64,000 bases of DNA from Streptomyces sp. CBMA123 (GCF_014596465.1 NZ_MECK01000632.1:1-64000), one strand, 5' to 3'; numbered from the stretch's first letter, positions 8,858-18,218 are shown. Notes: generated from the sequence alone by a model not told the origin. Program-made: numbers and translations.

Positions 8858-9484
8858 GTGGATGTTGGAGATCCGAAGGACTTGGTCCGGCGTGGGTACG
8901 ACCTGCTGTCCGTGCACTACGAGCGAGTGTTCAACAGCGAGACGAAGTACGGATCGTGGATCGAAGAGCTGCTCGGGCGTCTCCCGGAGGCGGGCACCGT
9001 GCTGGACGTAGGGTGCGGGACCGGAGTCCCCGTGGTCCGGTCGCTCGCCGCAGCGGGGCACCGTGTCACTGGCGTCGACATCAGCGACGTCCAGGTCCAG
9101 CGGGCTCGGGAACTGGTGCCGGAGGCCGAGTTCATTCGAGCGGACGCCACGACCCTGGCGTTCCCGTCGGGAACCTTCGACGCTGTGATCTGCCTGTACG
9201 CGCTGATCCACATTCCTGTCGAAGAACAGCCGGCCCTGCTGAAACGGATCGCATCGTGGCTGCGGCCGGGAGGCTGGTTCCTGGTCACCACCGGGTATCG
9301 GGCCTGGACCGGGACCGACGAGAACTGGCTTGGAGGCGGAGCCGCGATGTGGTGGAGTCACGCGGACGCGGACACGAACCGGTCCTGGCTGTTGCAAGCC
9401 GGCTTGGAGGTGTCGCGCGAGGAGTTCGTCCCCGAGGGCGATGGCGGCCATATCCTGTTCTGGGCACAGCAGCCTGAAAGCTGA
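8858..9484 (+). CDS. Class I SAM-dependent methyltransferase
   Basis: A 208-residue protein with the Rossmann-fold methyltransferase motifs. Motif I is VLDVGCGTGVPVV (about residues 46-58), the acidic end of strand 2 is VTGVDISDVQ, motif II/III contains FIRADATTLAFPSGTFDAVIC, and LKRIASWLRPGGWFLVTTG precedes the later strands. The substrate is unknown; the architecture fits UbiE/small-molecule type enzymes. It starts with GTG and stands alone between two insertion sequences. Confidence 0.88.
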   Translation: MDVGDPKDLVRRGYDLLSVHYERVFNSETKYGSWIEELLGRLPEAGTVLDVGCGTGVPVVRSLAAAGHRVTGVDISDVQVQRARELVPEAEFIRADATTLAFPSGTFDAVICLYALIHIPVEEQPALLKRIASWLRPGGWFLVTTGYRAWTGTDENWLGGGAAMWWSHADADTNRSWLLQAGLEVSREEFVPEGDGGHILFWAQQPES

Positions 9485-9589
9485 CGGGTAGTCGGCGGCC
9501 GTGGGAGAGTGACTGCCGGACGGCGCCCCGGGCGGGATCGGGCCAGGGTGGTGGCGGTGACCGTGAGAACGATCAGTCCCGCTGGGCCT

Positions 9590-10415
9590 CGCGGAGGCAG
9601 GCTGTCCCGACCGCTTGGACTGCCGCTGGGTGATGCGCCTGGTCATCAAGGTGATCGCGGCCCAGGTGATCAGCGACTCGGAGTGCTGGACGAGGCGCTC
9701 GTAGTCCCGGGCGTGCCGACGCGCGTGCATCACTCAGGCGTGACTTCGCTCGACGACCCAGCGGCGGGGCAGGACCACGAACCCCTTCGCGTCCTTAGGC
9801 CGGCTGACCGTCTTGACCGTGAGGTTCAGGTACTTCTTCGCCCAGCCGACCAACTGCCCGGCGTAGGCGGAGGCGGCCCAGACGATCGTGATTTCCGAGT
9901 GCATCAGCCGCAGTCGGAACAGCACCTCCTTCGCCGCGTCGCGGTCGGTCATGTCGGCGGGGGTGACCATGACGAACAGCGGCAGGCCCTTGGTGTCCAC
10001 CACCAGGTGCCGCTTCCTGCCGTTGATCTTTTTCGCCGCGTCGTAGCCGCGCGAGTCGCGGCCGACCGTCTCAGCGGCCTTCACCGACTGGGAGTCGATG
10101 ACGGTGGCGACCGCGCCGGGGGCCCGGCCCATGTCGCGGCGGACCCGGGCGCGGAGCTGGCCGATCACCCCCGGCCGCCGCCCAGCGGGCCATGAACCCG
10201 AAGACGGTCCGCCAGGGAGGGAAGTCCTTCGGCAGCGCGCGCCACTTGCAGCCCGTGTCCACGATGTAGCGGATCGCATCCACGATCTCCCGGCGCGGAT
10301 GCTTCTCCGGGCGCCCGCCGGCCTTCGTCTCGCAGGCCGGTGTCGGCAGTAGCGGCTCGATGAGCGCCCACTCGTCGTCGAAGGTGTCCGAGGGGTAGCA
10401 GCGGCGGCGCGTCAC
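9590..10415 (-). pseudogene. IS5 family transposase, inactivated by frameshift and nonsense codon
   Basis: The minus strand carries a recognisable IS5-type transposase. The N-terminal helper region (DEWALIEPLLP, RYIVDTGCKWRALP, FMARWAAAG) starts at 10415. One extra base in the C5 run at 10168-10172 shifts the frame before VIGQLRARVRRDMGR. The catalytic part (VIDSQSVKAAETVG, GYDAAKKINGRKRHLVVDT) then runs to WVVERSHA, where a TGA at 9734-9736 replaces the expected Trp codon. The C-terminal MHARRHARDYERLVQ follows in the same frame. Two independent lesions make it a dead element. Its outer inverted repeats could not be placed with confidence. Confidence 0.88.
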
Positions 10416-10488
10416 GAACTCCCCCTTCGTATCTCAGGGCAGGCAGTTGGCGGGCCCGGCCGCCTCCGGCGGCCGGGCCCGGGGTCGG

Positions 10489-10917
10489 TCAGGCGTCGAT
10501 GTAGTCGGCGATCACGTCGAGCGTGGACTCCACCGAGCTGAGCTGGGTGTTCAGGTGCTTGATCCAGCGGCCCTTGGGCTGCAGGACGGCGTGCGGGGCG
10601 ACGACGCCGGTGATGAACCGGCGGATCTCGGTGAGCTTCTCGCGGATCACCGCGACCTCGTATGCCTGGAGCTCGACGGGGTGGGAGCAGAACTTGTAGC
10701 CGTCCGCCCGGCTCCAGATCAGCGGCGGCCAGTTCCGCTCGGCGATGATGTCGCGCAGGCAGGCAAGCCCCGCTCTGACCTGGCTCTTGCTGAGCGCCGA
10801 GGCCCGGGTGAGCTGGTCGAAGGCCAGCCCGGCGGGGCGGGCCTCGAAGAGGACCTTGCGGACGGTGTCGGCGTGCCGCTCGGCCGCCGCCGACCTGCGC
10901 TCGGAGGCGCGAGGCAT
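10489..10917 (-). CDS. RacP-like protein
   Basis: A 142-residue protein resembling the RacP proteins found on Streptomyces plasmids and chromosome arms. It begins MPRASERR, followed by a winged-helix-like N-terminal half (VRKVLFEA, LTRASALSKSQVRAGLACLRD), a middle WSRADGYKF, and a helical C-terminal half ending in VESTLDVIADYI. It lies 3 nt downstream of the DUF6192 gene (TAG GCG ATG), so the two are cotranscribed. A DNA-binding regulatory role in plasmid or element maintenance is inferred from the fold and the pairing. Confidence 0.75.
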   Translation of the reverse strand: MPRASERRSAAAERHADTVRKVLFEARPAGLAFDQLTRASALSKSQVRAGLACLRDIIAERNWPPLIWSRADGYKFCSHPVELQAYEVAVIREKLTEIRRFITGVVAPHAVLQPKGRWIKHLNTQLSSVESTLDVIADYIDA

Positions 10918-10920
10918 CGC

Positions 10921-11922
10921 CTACTCACCCTGGAGCAGGCGGGCCAGCTCGCCGTCCATGTCGACCTTCCCGGTGTCGACCGCGGTCTCGATCCAGTCGA
11001 GCGTCGCCCGCACCCGGGCGACGTTCTCGTGGACGATCACGCGCTCGTTGTCGCCGAGCTCGCGGTCGCGCAGGCTCGGAACGACCCGGCCGGCCGCGGC
11101 GACGAACGCGTGGCAGGCGGTCACCAGGTCCAGGAACTCCACCGTCCGGTCGATGTTGCGGACCGCCGGCGCGAGCGGGCTGTTCTCCTCGAAGTGCTCG
11201 CGGGCCTGGCGGCCCCGCTCGACCTGGGCGTGGTTGACCTGGTGGCGGGCGGTGTCGTCGGCCATCGCCCGGGCCGCGACATCCGGACGCCGCAGCAGGC
11301 CGGTGGTCACCTCCGCCGCCACGTGGTCGTCGCGGGTCAGTTCCTCCACCACCCGGACCTTGTCCTCCGGCTTGACCTGCGCGACCACGGTCGGGCGCCG
11401 CAGGAGATCGCCCGTCACGGTGGCGGCGACTTCCTCGTCCTGGGCGAGGGTGTGGATCGCGCTGACCTTCTCCTGCGGGGTCACCGGGACGTCGACCTGC
11501 CGGCCGACCCGCCGGTTCGCGCCGTCCGCCGTCCAGCGGGACTTGCCCTCCGGCGGCGTGAGGATCGCGGCGAACCGCTCGTTCTCATCGGCTATGCCCG
11601 CCAGGATGCGGTGGACCGTGAACGACACTTTCGGCTGCTGGCGCTCCTTCGGCCAGCGTGAGGCCGTCCACCGGGTGTCCTTGATCGACGCGTAGGACAG
11701 GCCGATGTCCTCCGCCAGCCGGACCAGCGAACCCTTCACCGAGAACATCTCATTCGCCGGCGCCGAGCCGCCCACCTCCCGCATCGGCTCGATCTCCAGC
11801 GCGTAGTCGCCGATCACGAACTGGCCCCTGGTCTGGCTCTCCACCACCTCGCGCAGCCTGGCCACGATCTCCTCGTAGCGGCTGACGCTAACACTTCCGA
11901 CCTTCTCGGTCTCCTGAGCCAT
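10921..11922 (-). CDS. DUF6192 family protein
   Basis: A 333-residue protein. The start is ATG 11922, preceded by GGTGGTGAG. The N-terminal part (RYEEIVARLREVVESQTRGQ, FVIGDYALEIEPM) and the segment SASRWPKE-like/VSFTVHRILA match the actinobacterial DUF6192 family. The middle contains repeated motifs of the type EKVxxxxxLxxDxxVAxxVTxxLLRRPxV (about residues 150-230), occurring three times. The family often pairs with RacP, as here. The repeated helical motifs and N-terminal HTH-like region suggest DNA binding. The inverted and direct repeats at 12041-12113 upstream are the likely operator. Confidence 0.8.
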   Translation of the reverse strand: MAQETEKVGSVSVSRYEEIVARLREVVESQTRGQFVIGDYALEIEPMREVGGSAPANEMFSVKGSLVRLAEDIGLSYASIKDTRWTASRWPKERQQPKVSFTVHRILAGIADENERFAAILTPPEGKSRWTADGANRRVGRQVDVPVTPQEKVSAIHTLAQDEEVAATVTGDLLRRPTVVAQVKPEDKVRVVEELTRDDHVAAEVTTGLLRRPDVAARAMADDTARHQVNHAQVERGRQAREHFEENSPLAPAVRNIDRTVEFLDLVTACHAFVAAAGRVVPSLRDRELGDNERVIVHENVARVRATLDWIETAVDTGKVDMDGELARLLQGE

Positions 11923-12040
11923 GTGGAATCTCACCACCAACTCGCCTACCGGGCACGGCAGTTGGCCGCGACGGGACCGGTCCGCTTCCGCGCAGCAGAG
12001 TCCGGCCCGGAATGTGGGGGGATTACAACAACTAGCTTGC

Positions 12041-12113
12041 GAATGAACGAAGTTGAACGAATCGCGACCGTCTCGGCGTTCGCTCAACGGTCACTGTGAC
12101 CGTTGAGCGAACG
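12041..12113. promoter_or_regulatory. Palindrome and TTGA(A/G)CGAA repeats upstream of the DUF6192/RacP-like operon
   Basis: The segment has four copies of a motif close to TTGARCGAA: direct copies at 12041-12051 (gaatgaacgaa) and 12052-12062 (gttgaacgaat), then an opposed pair at 12078-12088 and 12102-12112. The opposed pair is the core of a perfect 18-bp inverted repeat around a single central base (12077-12113). With a 1-nt centre it cannot form a normal terminator loop, so operator, iteron or cruciform roles are more likely. It lies 155-191 bp upstream of the DUF6192 start and overlaps the 3' end of the zinc-finger gene. Confidence 0.65.
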
Positions 12114-12360
12114 GTTCGTTCCGGGCCCTCCAGGCCCTCATCACGCACCGCCGCGAGCAGTACCGGGCGTTCGAACGCCGGTCCACCCCGGCCGCCCACC
12201 ACGCGTCACACTCCGGGCACTCCACTCGCCCGGCCCCGCTCAGCTCTGCCGCCACCCGCTTCCGCAGCCGCTGGTCCACCCGCCACTGCCTGGCACGACA
12301 CGCCGTCGAGCAGAACCGCGCACCGGGCCGCGACTCCGGCCGGGGCGGCCGTAGCGCCAC
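12091..12360 (-). CDS. Small zinc-finger protein
   Basis: An 89-residue basic protein with two cysteine-pair units: RFCSTACRARQWRVDQR near residues 15-30, and CPECDAW followed by YCSRRCVMRAWRARN near residues 48-80. The YCSxxCxxRAxR pattern recurs in streptomycete plasmid proteins, and the frameshifted gene at 56944 has the related YCSKACSSRADR. Zinc binding and nucleic-acid interaction are likely. The start is taken as GTG 12360; upstream starts in frame cannot be excluded. The last six codons lie within the 37-bp palindrome. Confidence 0.6.
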   Translation of the reverse strand: MALRPPRPESRPGARFCSTACRARQWRVDQRLRKRVAAELSGAGRVECPECDAWWAAGVDRRSNARYCSRRCVMRAWRARNEPFAQRSQ

Positions 12361-12530
12361 CAGACGGGGCCGAGGGGGCCGCGGGCGGCCGGCCGGATCG
12401 CCGTAGCGGCGACTTCAGCGAGGAGTGATCAAAAGGCGGTGAGTACGTGTCAGAGCGATGAGAAGATCTTGGACGAACACTGTGGCCCGGGCAGACCCGC
12501 CCGCTGCCGCTCAGATCGGGAAGAGTCGAG

Positions 12531-14438
12531 ATGCGCAAGATCCGTCCCCTGCTGCCCGCCGTCCTGGCGCTCGGCCTGGTGCCCGTAGCAGCACCGTCCA
12601 GCTCCGCCGTGGCCAGCGCCTCGGACGTCCAGATACCCATCGGCCAGTACGCCACGGGAGGCCCGAGGACCCGGACCGTCGGGTCGGCCCCGCAGACCAT
12701 CACCGACGGCATCACCTACCAGACGTACACCCAGGGCTTCCGCTCGCAGGCGCCGTTCGGCACAGCGAAGGGCGACCACTGGACGCTCGCGCTGTTCGCC
12801 GGGTCGACCCCGGGCGAGCGGGGACAACTGACGGACGCGCAGAGCATGCAGACGCAGTTCGGCAAGGACCTGTCCGGGCTGAAGGACCCGACCCACATCG
12901 ACGAGATCGACGCACCGCCCGGCGGCACCAGGGCCGACGTCACTTTCGCCGGCCAAGGTGTGGCCTGGGCCCTCCGGCTCGGGACTTACAACACGAAGGA
13001 CGAGGCCGACGCGGCCAAGAAGACGGCCGAGGCCGACGCGGCCAAGAAGGACGCCGCAGCCCATGTGGACTACCCGGCCGACACGCTGGGCTTCGTTCAC
13101 AACGCCGACGGCACTCAGCACATCGACGAGGTCACCGGCAAGCCAGCTTCCTGGACGGCCGAGGTGATCTACGACGCCGTCAACGGCGCCCCGACGACCG
13201 GTCCGTGGTCGATCCGCGTGGTCACCGTCGACCCGGCCAAGTATGACCTCCAGAGCACCTTCGGCGGGACGATATCCAACCCGGACAAGCTACGGGACAT
13301 GGTCGGCGTGACCGGGGCCACGGTCGCGATCAATGCGTCCGAGGGCGTGCCGGTCGGCAGGGAGCCAGGCGTGGTGGCCAAGGACGCGGCTGACGCCGGT
13401 TACACCGGTGACGTCCAAGGGGTCCAGGTGCGGAACGACGGCATCTTCAGCGAGGCCAACAACGGCCGCAGCGCCCTCATCCTGAACGGCAGGGACCCGG
13501 CGGACCCGAACGGCGCGATCACCGACGTCCGGATCGGTCAGGTCTCCACCCGGATCAAGGTGACCGCGACCGACCCTGCCACCCACCAGCCCGACCCGCG
13601 CACGATCCTCGGCGTCGACCGGCCGGCCGGCCACATCGTCGGCTGCGGGTACCAGGGCGACGGGCCGGACGAGTACGCCCCGGTTATGCGTTACGGAGAC
13701 TGTCAGGACAAGAACGACCTCACGGCCTTCCGGTCGGAGTGGGGCCCAACGACGCCGACCGTCGACCCGAAGCTGAACGCGGACGCCTTCGAGCTCCTGC
13801 TGGACGCCAACTGGGTGGTCCAGGGCATCCATGCGTCCGGTGACGTCATCCCCCCGGGGCAGATCGTGCTCCAGGGCCTCGGCGCCAGCGCGACCTGGCT
13901 GAAGAAGTACGCGCAGCGCGGCACCGTACTCTCGCCCTCCGCCGACATCACCGACACCCCGACCGGGAAATCCATCACCAACGCCAACCTGGGCGTCCTC
14001 GCCGGCGGTTGCGGACCGTCCTTGCTCGACAAGGAAGGGGTCTACCTCAGCATGAAGGCGGACGGCATCCTCGGTGCGGACGAGCGGGGCTACAACCTGC
14101 CCGGCTTCATCAACAACGAGTCGGCCGAGCGCCACCCCCGGACGATGGTCGGCGTCACGGCCCCGGACCCGCAGACGGGCAAGCACAAGCTCATGCTGGT
14201 CACCGTGGACGGCCGCGACGCGGACACCAGCATCGGGATGTCCATCCTGGAGACGGCCCAGCTGATGAAGGCCCTGGGTGCGCAGGAGGCCCTGTCGATG
14301 GGCTGCGGCGGTGACACCGCGATGTTCATCAACGGGGTCCTCTACAACAACCCCATGAACGGCTGGGGCACCCCAGACCAGGACGCCCCTTACGAGCGGC
14401 ACCTCCCCAACGCCCTGGTGGCGCTGCCCAAGAAGTAG
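12531..14438 (+). CDS. Secreted phosphodiester glycosidase family (NAGPA-like) protein
   Basis: A 635-residue protein with an N-terminal Sec signal peptide (MRKIRPLLPAVLALGLVPVA, cleavage near SSAVASA). The C-terminal third has the phosphodiester-glycosidase/NAGPA hallmarks: AINAS, a beta-rich core, RHPRTMVGVT, LMLVTVDGRD, and the LMKALGAQEALSMGCGGDTAMF segment, the usual D-GG-S/D-T site. Residues about 145-165 contain a short Ala/Lys/Asp repeat (EADAAKKTAEADAAKKDAAA). Related enzymes hydrolyse sugar-1-phosphate diesters in cell envelope or teichoic-type polymers; the substrate here is unknown. The ATG start is 51 nt into a region with GGGAAGAG upstream, a usable ribosome binding site. Confidence 0.9.
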   Translation: MRKIRPLLPAVLALGLVPVAAPSSSAVASASDVQIPIGQYATGGPRTRTVGSAPQTITDGITYQTYTQGFRSQAPFGTAKGDHWTLALFAGSTPGERGQLTDAQSMQTQFGKDLSGLKDPTHIDEIDAPPGGTRADVTFAGQGVAWALRLGTYNTKDEADAAKKTAEADAAKKDAAAHVDYPADTLGFVHNADGTQHIDEVTGKPASWTAEVIYDAVNGAPTTGPWSIRVVTVDPAKYDLQSTFGGTISNPDKLRDMVGVTGATVAINASEGVPVGREPGVVAKDAADAGYTGDVQGVQVRNDGIFSEANNGRSALILNGRDPADPNGAITDVRIGQVSTRIKVTATDPATHQPDPRTILGVDRPAGHIVGCGYQGDGPDEYAPVMRYGDCQDKNDLTAFRSEWGPTTPTVDPKLNADAFELLLDANWVVQGIHASGDVIPPGQIVLQGLGASATWLKKYAQRGTVLSPSADITDTPTGKSITNANLGVLAGGCGPSLLDKEGVYLSMKADGILGADERGYNLPGFINNESAERHPRTMVGVTAPDPQTGKHKLMLVTVDGRDADTSIGMSILETAQLMKALGAQEALSMGCGGDTAMFINGVLYNNPMNGWGTPDQDAPYERHLPNALVALPKK

Positions 14439-14556
14439 CCCGGGGGCCCGCCTCCCGGCGGAAAAGCAGTGCCGGAGCAGCGGCCGAGGGCCGTAGGCTC
14501 GGCGCACTCGGGACAGGCAGAGCTGGGGGCGGGATGAGCAGAGGAGCAGCAGAGCA

Positions 14557-14700
14557 GTGGTCGGGGCCGTGAACGCGCTGGGCGGGAGGTGGGCCGAGAC
14601 GGCCGAGGCAGCGGGGGCGAGCACGGTGTACTCCCCGGTCGGGGTGTGGCCGCTACTCGGGCTGCTGGCCGCCGGGGCGGCCGCCCGGCCAGGGGGCGCG
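14557..14700 (+). pseudogene. Serpin-family N-terminal remnant
   Basis: The plus strand reads VVGAVNALGGRWAETAEA, then STVYSPVGVWPLLGLLAAGA. This is the typical beginning of streptomycete serpin-like proteins: AxNALxxRWA, then TVFSxxGxWPLLALLAxGA. After about 48 residues the match ends, and the frame becomes Gly/Arg-rich noise before stopping. Only the N-terminal helix A-B part survives, so it cannot encode an inhibitor. Recognition rests on pattern memory over a short stretch. Confidence 0.5.
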
Positions 14701-15072
14701 CCACCGGACGGCCAGGGCGGGCACGGGCGCAGCGGCCGGGCGGCCTGGCGGCCAACCACGACGGCGGCCAAGGCGTCGGCGTAGCGGGTGGGGCCGGTGC
14801 TGACGAGCCGTCCTCAGGCCCCCGCCACCACCGCAATCCCAACCCGAATCCACACCACCGCCCGGAAGCCAATCCACCAAAAGAATCACACGGAATAACC
14901 AGCGGAATTCACCCCAAAAACAACCCACACCACCCCCCAACCCCACCCCGTCACCACACACAGTCACCAAGCCCGGACCACAACCACGACCCGCACCACT
15001 AACAGGCACGACCAAAGGTCCGGTCAACCCGCCATCCAGAGCCATTCCACCCCCACCACAACCAACAACAGG
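14701..15072. other. Non-coding C/A-rich tract before a replication-relaxation fragment
   Basis: No gene is seen. From about 14820 to 15070 the plus strand is largely C and A with little G or T, like 2281-2414. The last 30 bases share a ccattccac(c/g)cccaccacaa sequence with 45388-45407, and partly with 4754-4770, immediately beyond the stop codons of the related fragments. Confidence 0.55.
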
Positions 15073-16130
15073 TCACACCCGACGGTCCCTCGCCGGGTAG
15101 AGCTTTGCGTGCAGTAGCCGGTCTTCCCACCAGGGGTCATCCGGGGTGGAGACCAGTGCGGCCATCTGCTCGCGTTTGGTCAAGGCGGGCAGCACCAGCG
15201 GGCCCAAGTCCTTGACGGCGCGGTCCTGTTCGCACTGTGGGCACTCCAGCCGGTCCGGGCCGGCCTTCTCCCGCAGCTCCAGCTTCGAGCCCTCCTTCCC
15301 GCCGATCGAGCCCCGGCACGTCCAGCACGGGCGCAGCGCGGCGTTGGCCGCGCGGGCCGCCTCCAGTTGCTCTTCGGTCTCCCGTTCCAGGCGCTCGGTG
15401 TGCTCCCGGTGGCAGGTCCAGCAGCGGCCACCCGGGCGGCGGGTCCACTCCACCTGTCGGCCGTCGGGGCCGTAGTGCCAGGTGCTCTCCTGCTTGGGGA
15501 CGTTGCCGCAGTCGGCGCAGGCGAGGGTGCGCATCCACTCTCGGTGGTCCTGGCGGGCCTTCTTCTCCCGGGCCTTCTGGCGCTGGTCGTAGGCGGCGCG
15601 GTTGTTCGGGTTCTCCAACGCCTCGAGCAGACAGTGCCGGCCGGGGACGCCGTAGCGCCACCAGACGGGGCCGAGGGGGCCGCGGGCGGCCAGCAGCTCA
15701 AGGGTGGTCGCGAGGATGGGCACGGCGTCGTCGTACTCGCGCCAGCCGTCGCCGTCGTTGTCATCCTGGGGCACTGTCCACCACTGCCCGCGCCAGCACT
15801 CGGCCGACAGGTCCGCCACGGCCTCCCGGCGGCCTGCCAGGGCGACGGGCCCGGCGCCGGTGACGACCAGGGCGACGGGCGGGTACCCGGGCCGGGTGTG
15901 GCCGACCGCACGGCGCCACCAATGCACCGTGCGGTCGGCCGGGTCCTGCTCGGCCAGCGTGGGGTCGGTGCTCTTCACCCTGGTGCGGAACAGCTCGAGG
16001 TAGGCGGTGAACTTCACGGCGACCCGCTGCGGCGCCATGGTGGAACGGTCGACCTCGACCATCAGGACCGGCACCCCGATCTCCGAAGCCTGGAGCACCG
16101 CGTCCGGGCCTTGTTCGTCACCACGCCGGG
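15073..16130 (-). pseudogene. Replication-relaxation family protein, C-terminal fragment 3 (open frame)
   Basis: A 341-residue open frame (15073-16098) with the family core VLMVEVDRSTMAP, KFTAYLELFRTRV and VALVVTGAGPVALA. Three CxxC-type units follow (CADCG, CWTCHRE, CWTCRGS), then CPQCEQD and the terminal PDDPWWEDRLLHAKLYP. In full-length relatives an N-terminal winged helix and an rPDAV strand precede this. Here the homology begins abruptly at GPDAVLQASEIG near 16130, so the DNA-reading half is missing. The frame itself is intact, so a truncated protein could be made from ATG 16098, although no good ribosome binding site was found. It ends at the same 3' point as the other copies. Confidence 0.8.
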
Positions 16131-16574
16131 GCGCCGGAGCTGGTCGGCGGCGGCGGCCTGGTCCGTCGCGGTTGTCGGGCTGGGCGGGGCGCTGAGGGGT
16201 GCTCGCGGGCTACTACCGGTGTCGTGGTCGCTGCTGCCACTTCGGGATATCCGGCGCTCCTAACAGCCGCCAAGCCCGTTCCGGATCCGCGCGCCGCTCC
16301 CTCTCCAACCACCACCCCGGCCCGCCTTTGAGCGGGCGTGCGGCCGGCCATGCCGGACGCAACGGGAAAGGGTCAAGCGGTCAGGGTGCTTCCGTCCGCG
16401 AAACCCGCGAACGAGCGCACCCGGACCGCAACCACAACGACCACAAACCGACAAAAGGCAGGGAGAAAGAGGGTTGTCGGAATCCAGCGACGGCCCGGAT
16501 TCGGGCGCTGAACCGCGCGGATTCGCCTTTCGGGCGCGAGGTGGCCGGCGGGGGCGGCGGGCTGGCGTCGGGCC
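16131..16574. other. Intergenic, no gene seen
   Basis: About 440 bp between the truncated fragment and the oxidoreductase gene. Frames on both strands look like noise. A short AT-richer stretch around 16430-16485 shows no clear promoter. Confidence 0.4.
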
Positions 16575-17276
16575 CTACCGCCGGGTCAGTTCGCAGCCGT
16601 CCGGTCCGCAGGCCTGCGCGTCGGCCCCGCCGACCGGGATGAGCGGTGCCGGGAGCCGGCTCTCCCAGGCCTGCTCCAGCGCGCGGGTGAACGTCTCCGC
16701 CGGCTGCGTGTCGGAGACCCCGAGTCGCCGGTCGAGGACGAAGAACGGCACGCCCGTCGCTCCCAGGGCGCTCGCCGTCGCCTCGTCCTCGCGCACCGCC
16801 TGCGCGTACGCCTGCGGATCGGCCAGCACGGCGGCGGCCGCCCCGCTGTCCAGCCCGGCCTCGGCGGCCAGCTCGACCAGCCGCTGCGCGTCGAACGCCG
16901 AGCGCTCCTCGGCGAAGTTGGCCCGGTACAGCGCGTCCAGCAGCTCGGCCTGCCGGCCGTGCTCCTTGGCGAAGTGCAGCAGCCGGTGCATGTCGAAGGA
17001 GTTCGCCGCGTCCCGTCCGCTGTCCAGGTACGGCAGCCCCTGCGCGTGCGCGTTCTCCGCGATCCGGGCCTCGGCCGCCTCGGCCTGTTCCAGGCTCATC
17101 CCGTACTTCGCGGCGAGCAGCGGGATCACGGGACGGGCCGTACGGGGCGCGTTCGGGTCCAGCTCGAACGAGCGGTGCACGACCTCCACCTCCGCGCGGT
17201 GCGGGAACACCGCCAGGGCCTGCTCGAACCGGGCCTTGCCGATGTAGCACCACGGGCAGTTGATATCGCTCCACAC
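16575..17276 (-). CDS. DsbA family oxidoreductase (FrnE-like)
   Basis: A 233-residue thioredoxin-fold protein of the FrnE/polyketide-biosynthesis type. It starts at the first beta strand (WSDINCPWCYIG), whose CPWC is the active-site dithiol. The helical insertion (HRLLHFAKEHG, ALYRANF) follows, then the cis-Pro region GVPFFVLDRR near residues 172-181. The C-terminal ACGPDGCEL is common in this family. There is no signal peptide, so it is cytoplasmic. Family members usually begin MRVEVWSD; here the frame can be read only from GTG 17276, so the first residues may be lost or the start is non-canonical. Confidence 0.9.
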   Translation of the reverse strand: MWSDINCPWCYIGKARFEQALAVFPHRAEVEVVHRSFELDPNAPRTARPVIPLLAAKYGMSLEQAEAAEARIAENAHAQGLPYLDSGRDAANSFDMHRLLHFAKEHGRQAELLDALYRANFAEERSAFDAQRLVELAAEAGLDSGAAAAVLADPQAYAQAVREDEATASALGATGVPFFVLDRRLGVSDTQPAETFTRALEQAWESRLPAPLIPVGGADAQACGPDGCELTRR

Positions 17277-17462
17277 TTCGCCGCGGAGCCGCCAACACGC
17301 CGACCGTAGCCGAGCCTTGGGCGGCTGCCCACCGATTTGTTTCGGCGTCGCCCTGATCCTCCGCGACGGGGAGGACGGCGGATGGCGCGCCCGGTGGGAA
17401 GACCGTCGGGCCGCCGGCTGATCGGGTGGGGCGCGGTCGTTCCAGGCGCCCAGGTCCTCGTA

Positions 17463-18218
17463 CTAGGCGCCCAGGTCCTCGTAGGTCAGTGTCGAGAAGT
17501 ACCACTGCTCACCGGTGTGCTCCGCTGTGGCTGCCGGCTCGCCGCGGTGCTCGAAGTCGGGGTCGCCGAGCAGGCGGCGGCGGATGCCGCACACGCGGAA
17601 CAGCGGGGTGAGCCCGCGCGGCTCGATGATCTTGACGCCGATGCCCTGGGTGCTGACGACCCTCAGTCCTGTTGCCGCGTCGGCCAGGGCCAGCGCGCCG
17701 GCCAGCGGGGCGGCGGCGTGTGCTCGCAGGCCGATCCGGGCCCCGCGCTGGTTCGAGACGAGGATCACCGTCGGTCCCGAGTGGACCACTTCGGTGACCA
17801 CGACCGCGGCGGCGTCCCACTTGCCCTCGCGGTGGAGTGCCAGCACGGCGCGTCCCAGTGCCTGGAGGTCGGCGATGCGGGTGGTGCGGCACTTGCGGGC
17901 CTGGAACAGGACGCCGTGCTCGCGGCTGAAGGTGACTTCCGCGTCCTGTCCGCCGGGAAGGCCGCGCGCGGACTCCTCCAGGGTGACGGCGACGCTGCCG
18001 CGGGAGGCGTAGTCCAGGTCGGCCAGCGTGCGGCCGGGCTGGGTGGCCGCGTCGATCCCGAGTTCTGGCAGGCTGGTGTGCCGGTCGAAGCGGGCGCGGT
18101 CCAGGTATCCGACGTCGCCGACGTCGATCCGCGTCGTCGGGAGCCATGCCGACAGGTAGCCGAACTCCTTCCTCATCTCCTGGGTGTAGCGTTCGAAGAT
18201 CGCGGCCACGTCGTTCAC
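17463..18218 (-). CDS. Unknown protein, last gene of the CHAT operon
   Basis: A 251-residue protein. The GTG start at 18218 overlaps the stop of the CHAT gene as GTGA, indicating translational coupling; an ATG at 18239 lies inside the CHAT gene. There is no signal or membrane helix. The N-terminal part (FERYTQEMRKEFGYLSAWLP) is helical. The rest alternates beta strands and helices, with AVTLEES, EVTFSREHGVLFQARK, a helical LQALGRAVLALHREGKW, and AAAVVVTEVVHSGPTVILVSNQRGA. I recognise no family with certainty. Because bacterial gasdermins sit beside caspase-like proteases, a pore-forming or other effector activated by the CHAT partner is one hypothesis. No N-terminal lipidated cysteine of the gasdermin type is visible. 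Confidence 0.85.
   Translation of the reverse strand: MNDVAAIFERYTQEMRKEFGYLSAWLPTTRIDVGDVGYLDRARFDRHTSLPELGIDAATQPGRTLADLDYASRGSVAVTLEESARGLPGGQDAEVTFSREHGVLFQARKCRTTRIADLQALGRAVLALHREGKWDAAAVVVTEVVHSGPTVILVSNQRGARIGLRAHAAAPLAGALALADAATGLRVVSTQGIGVKIIEPRGLTPLFRVCGIRRRLLGDPDFEHRGEPAATAEHTGEQWYFSTLTYEDLGA

Noticed and set aside
17463..18218. Naming the last operon gene a gasdermin
   Set aside because: The neighbourhood and beta/alpha pattern are suggestive, but no diagnostic motif or N-terminal lipidated cysteine is visible; it is kept only as a hypothesis.
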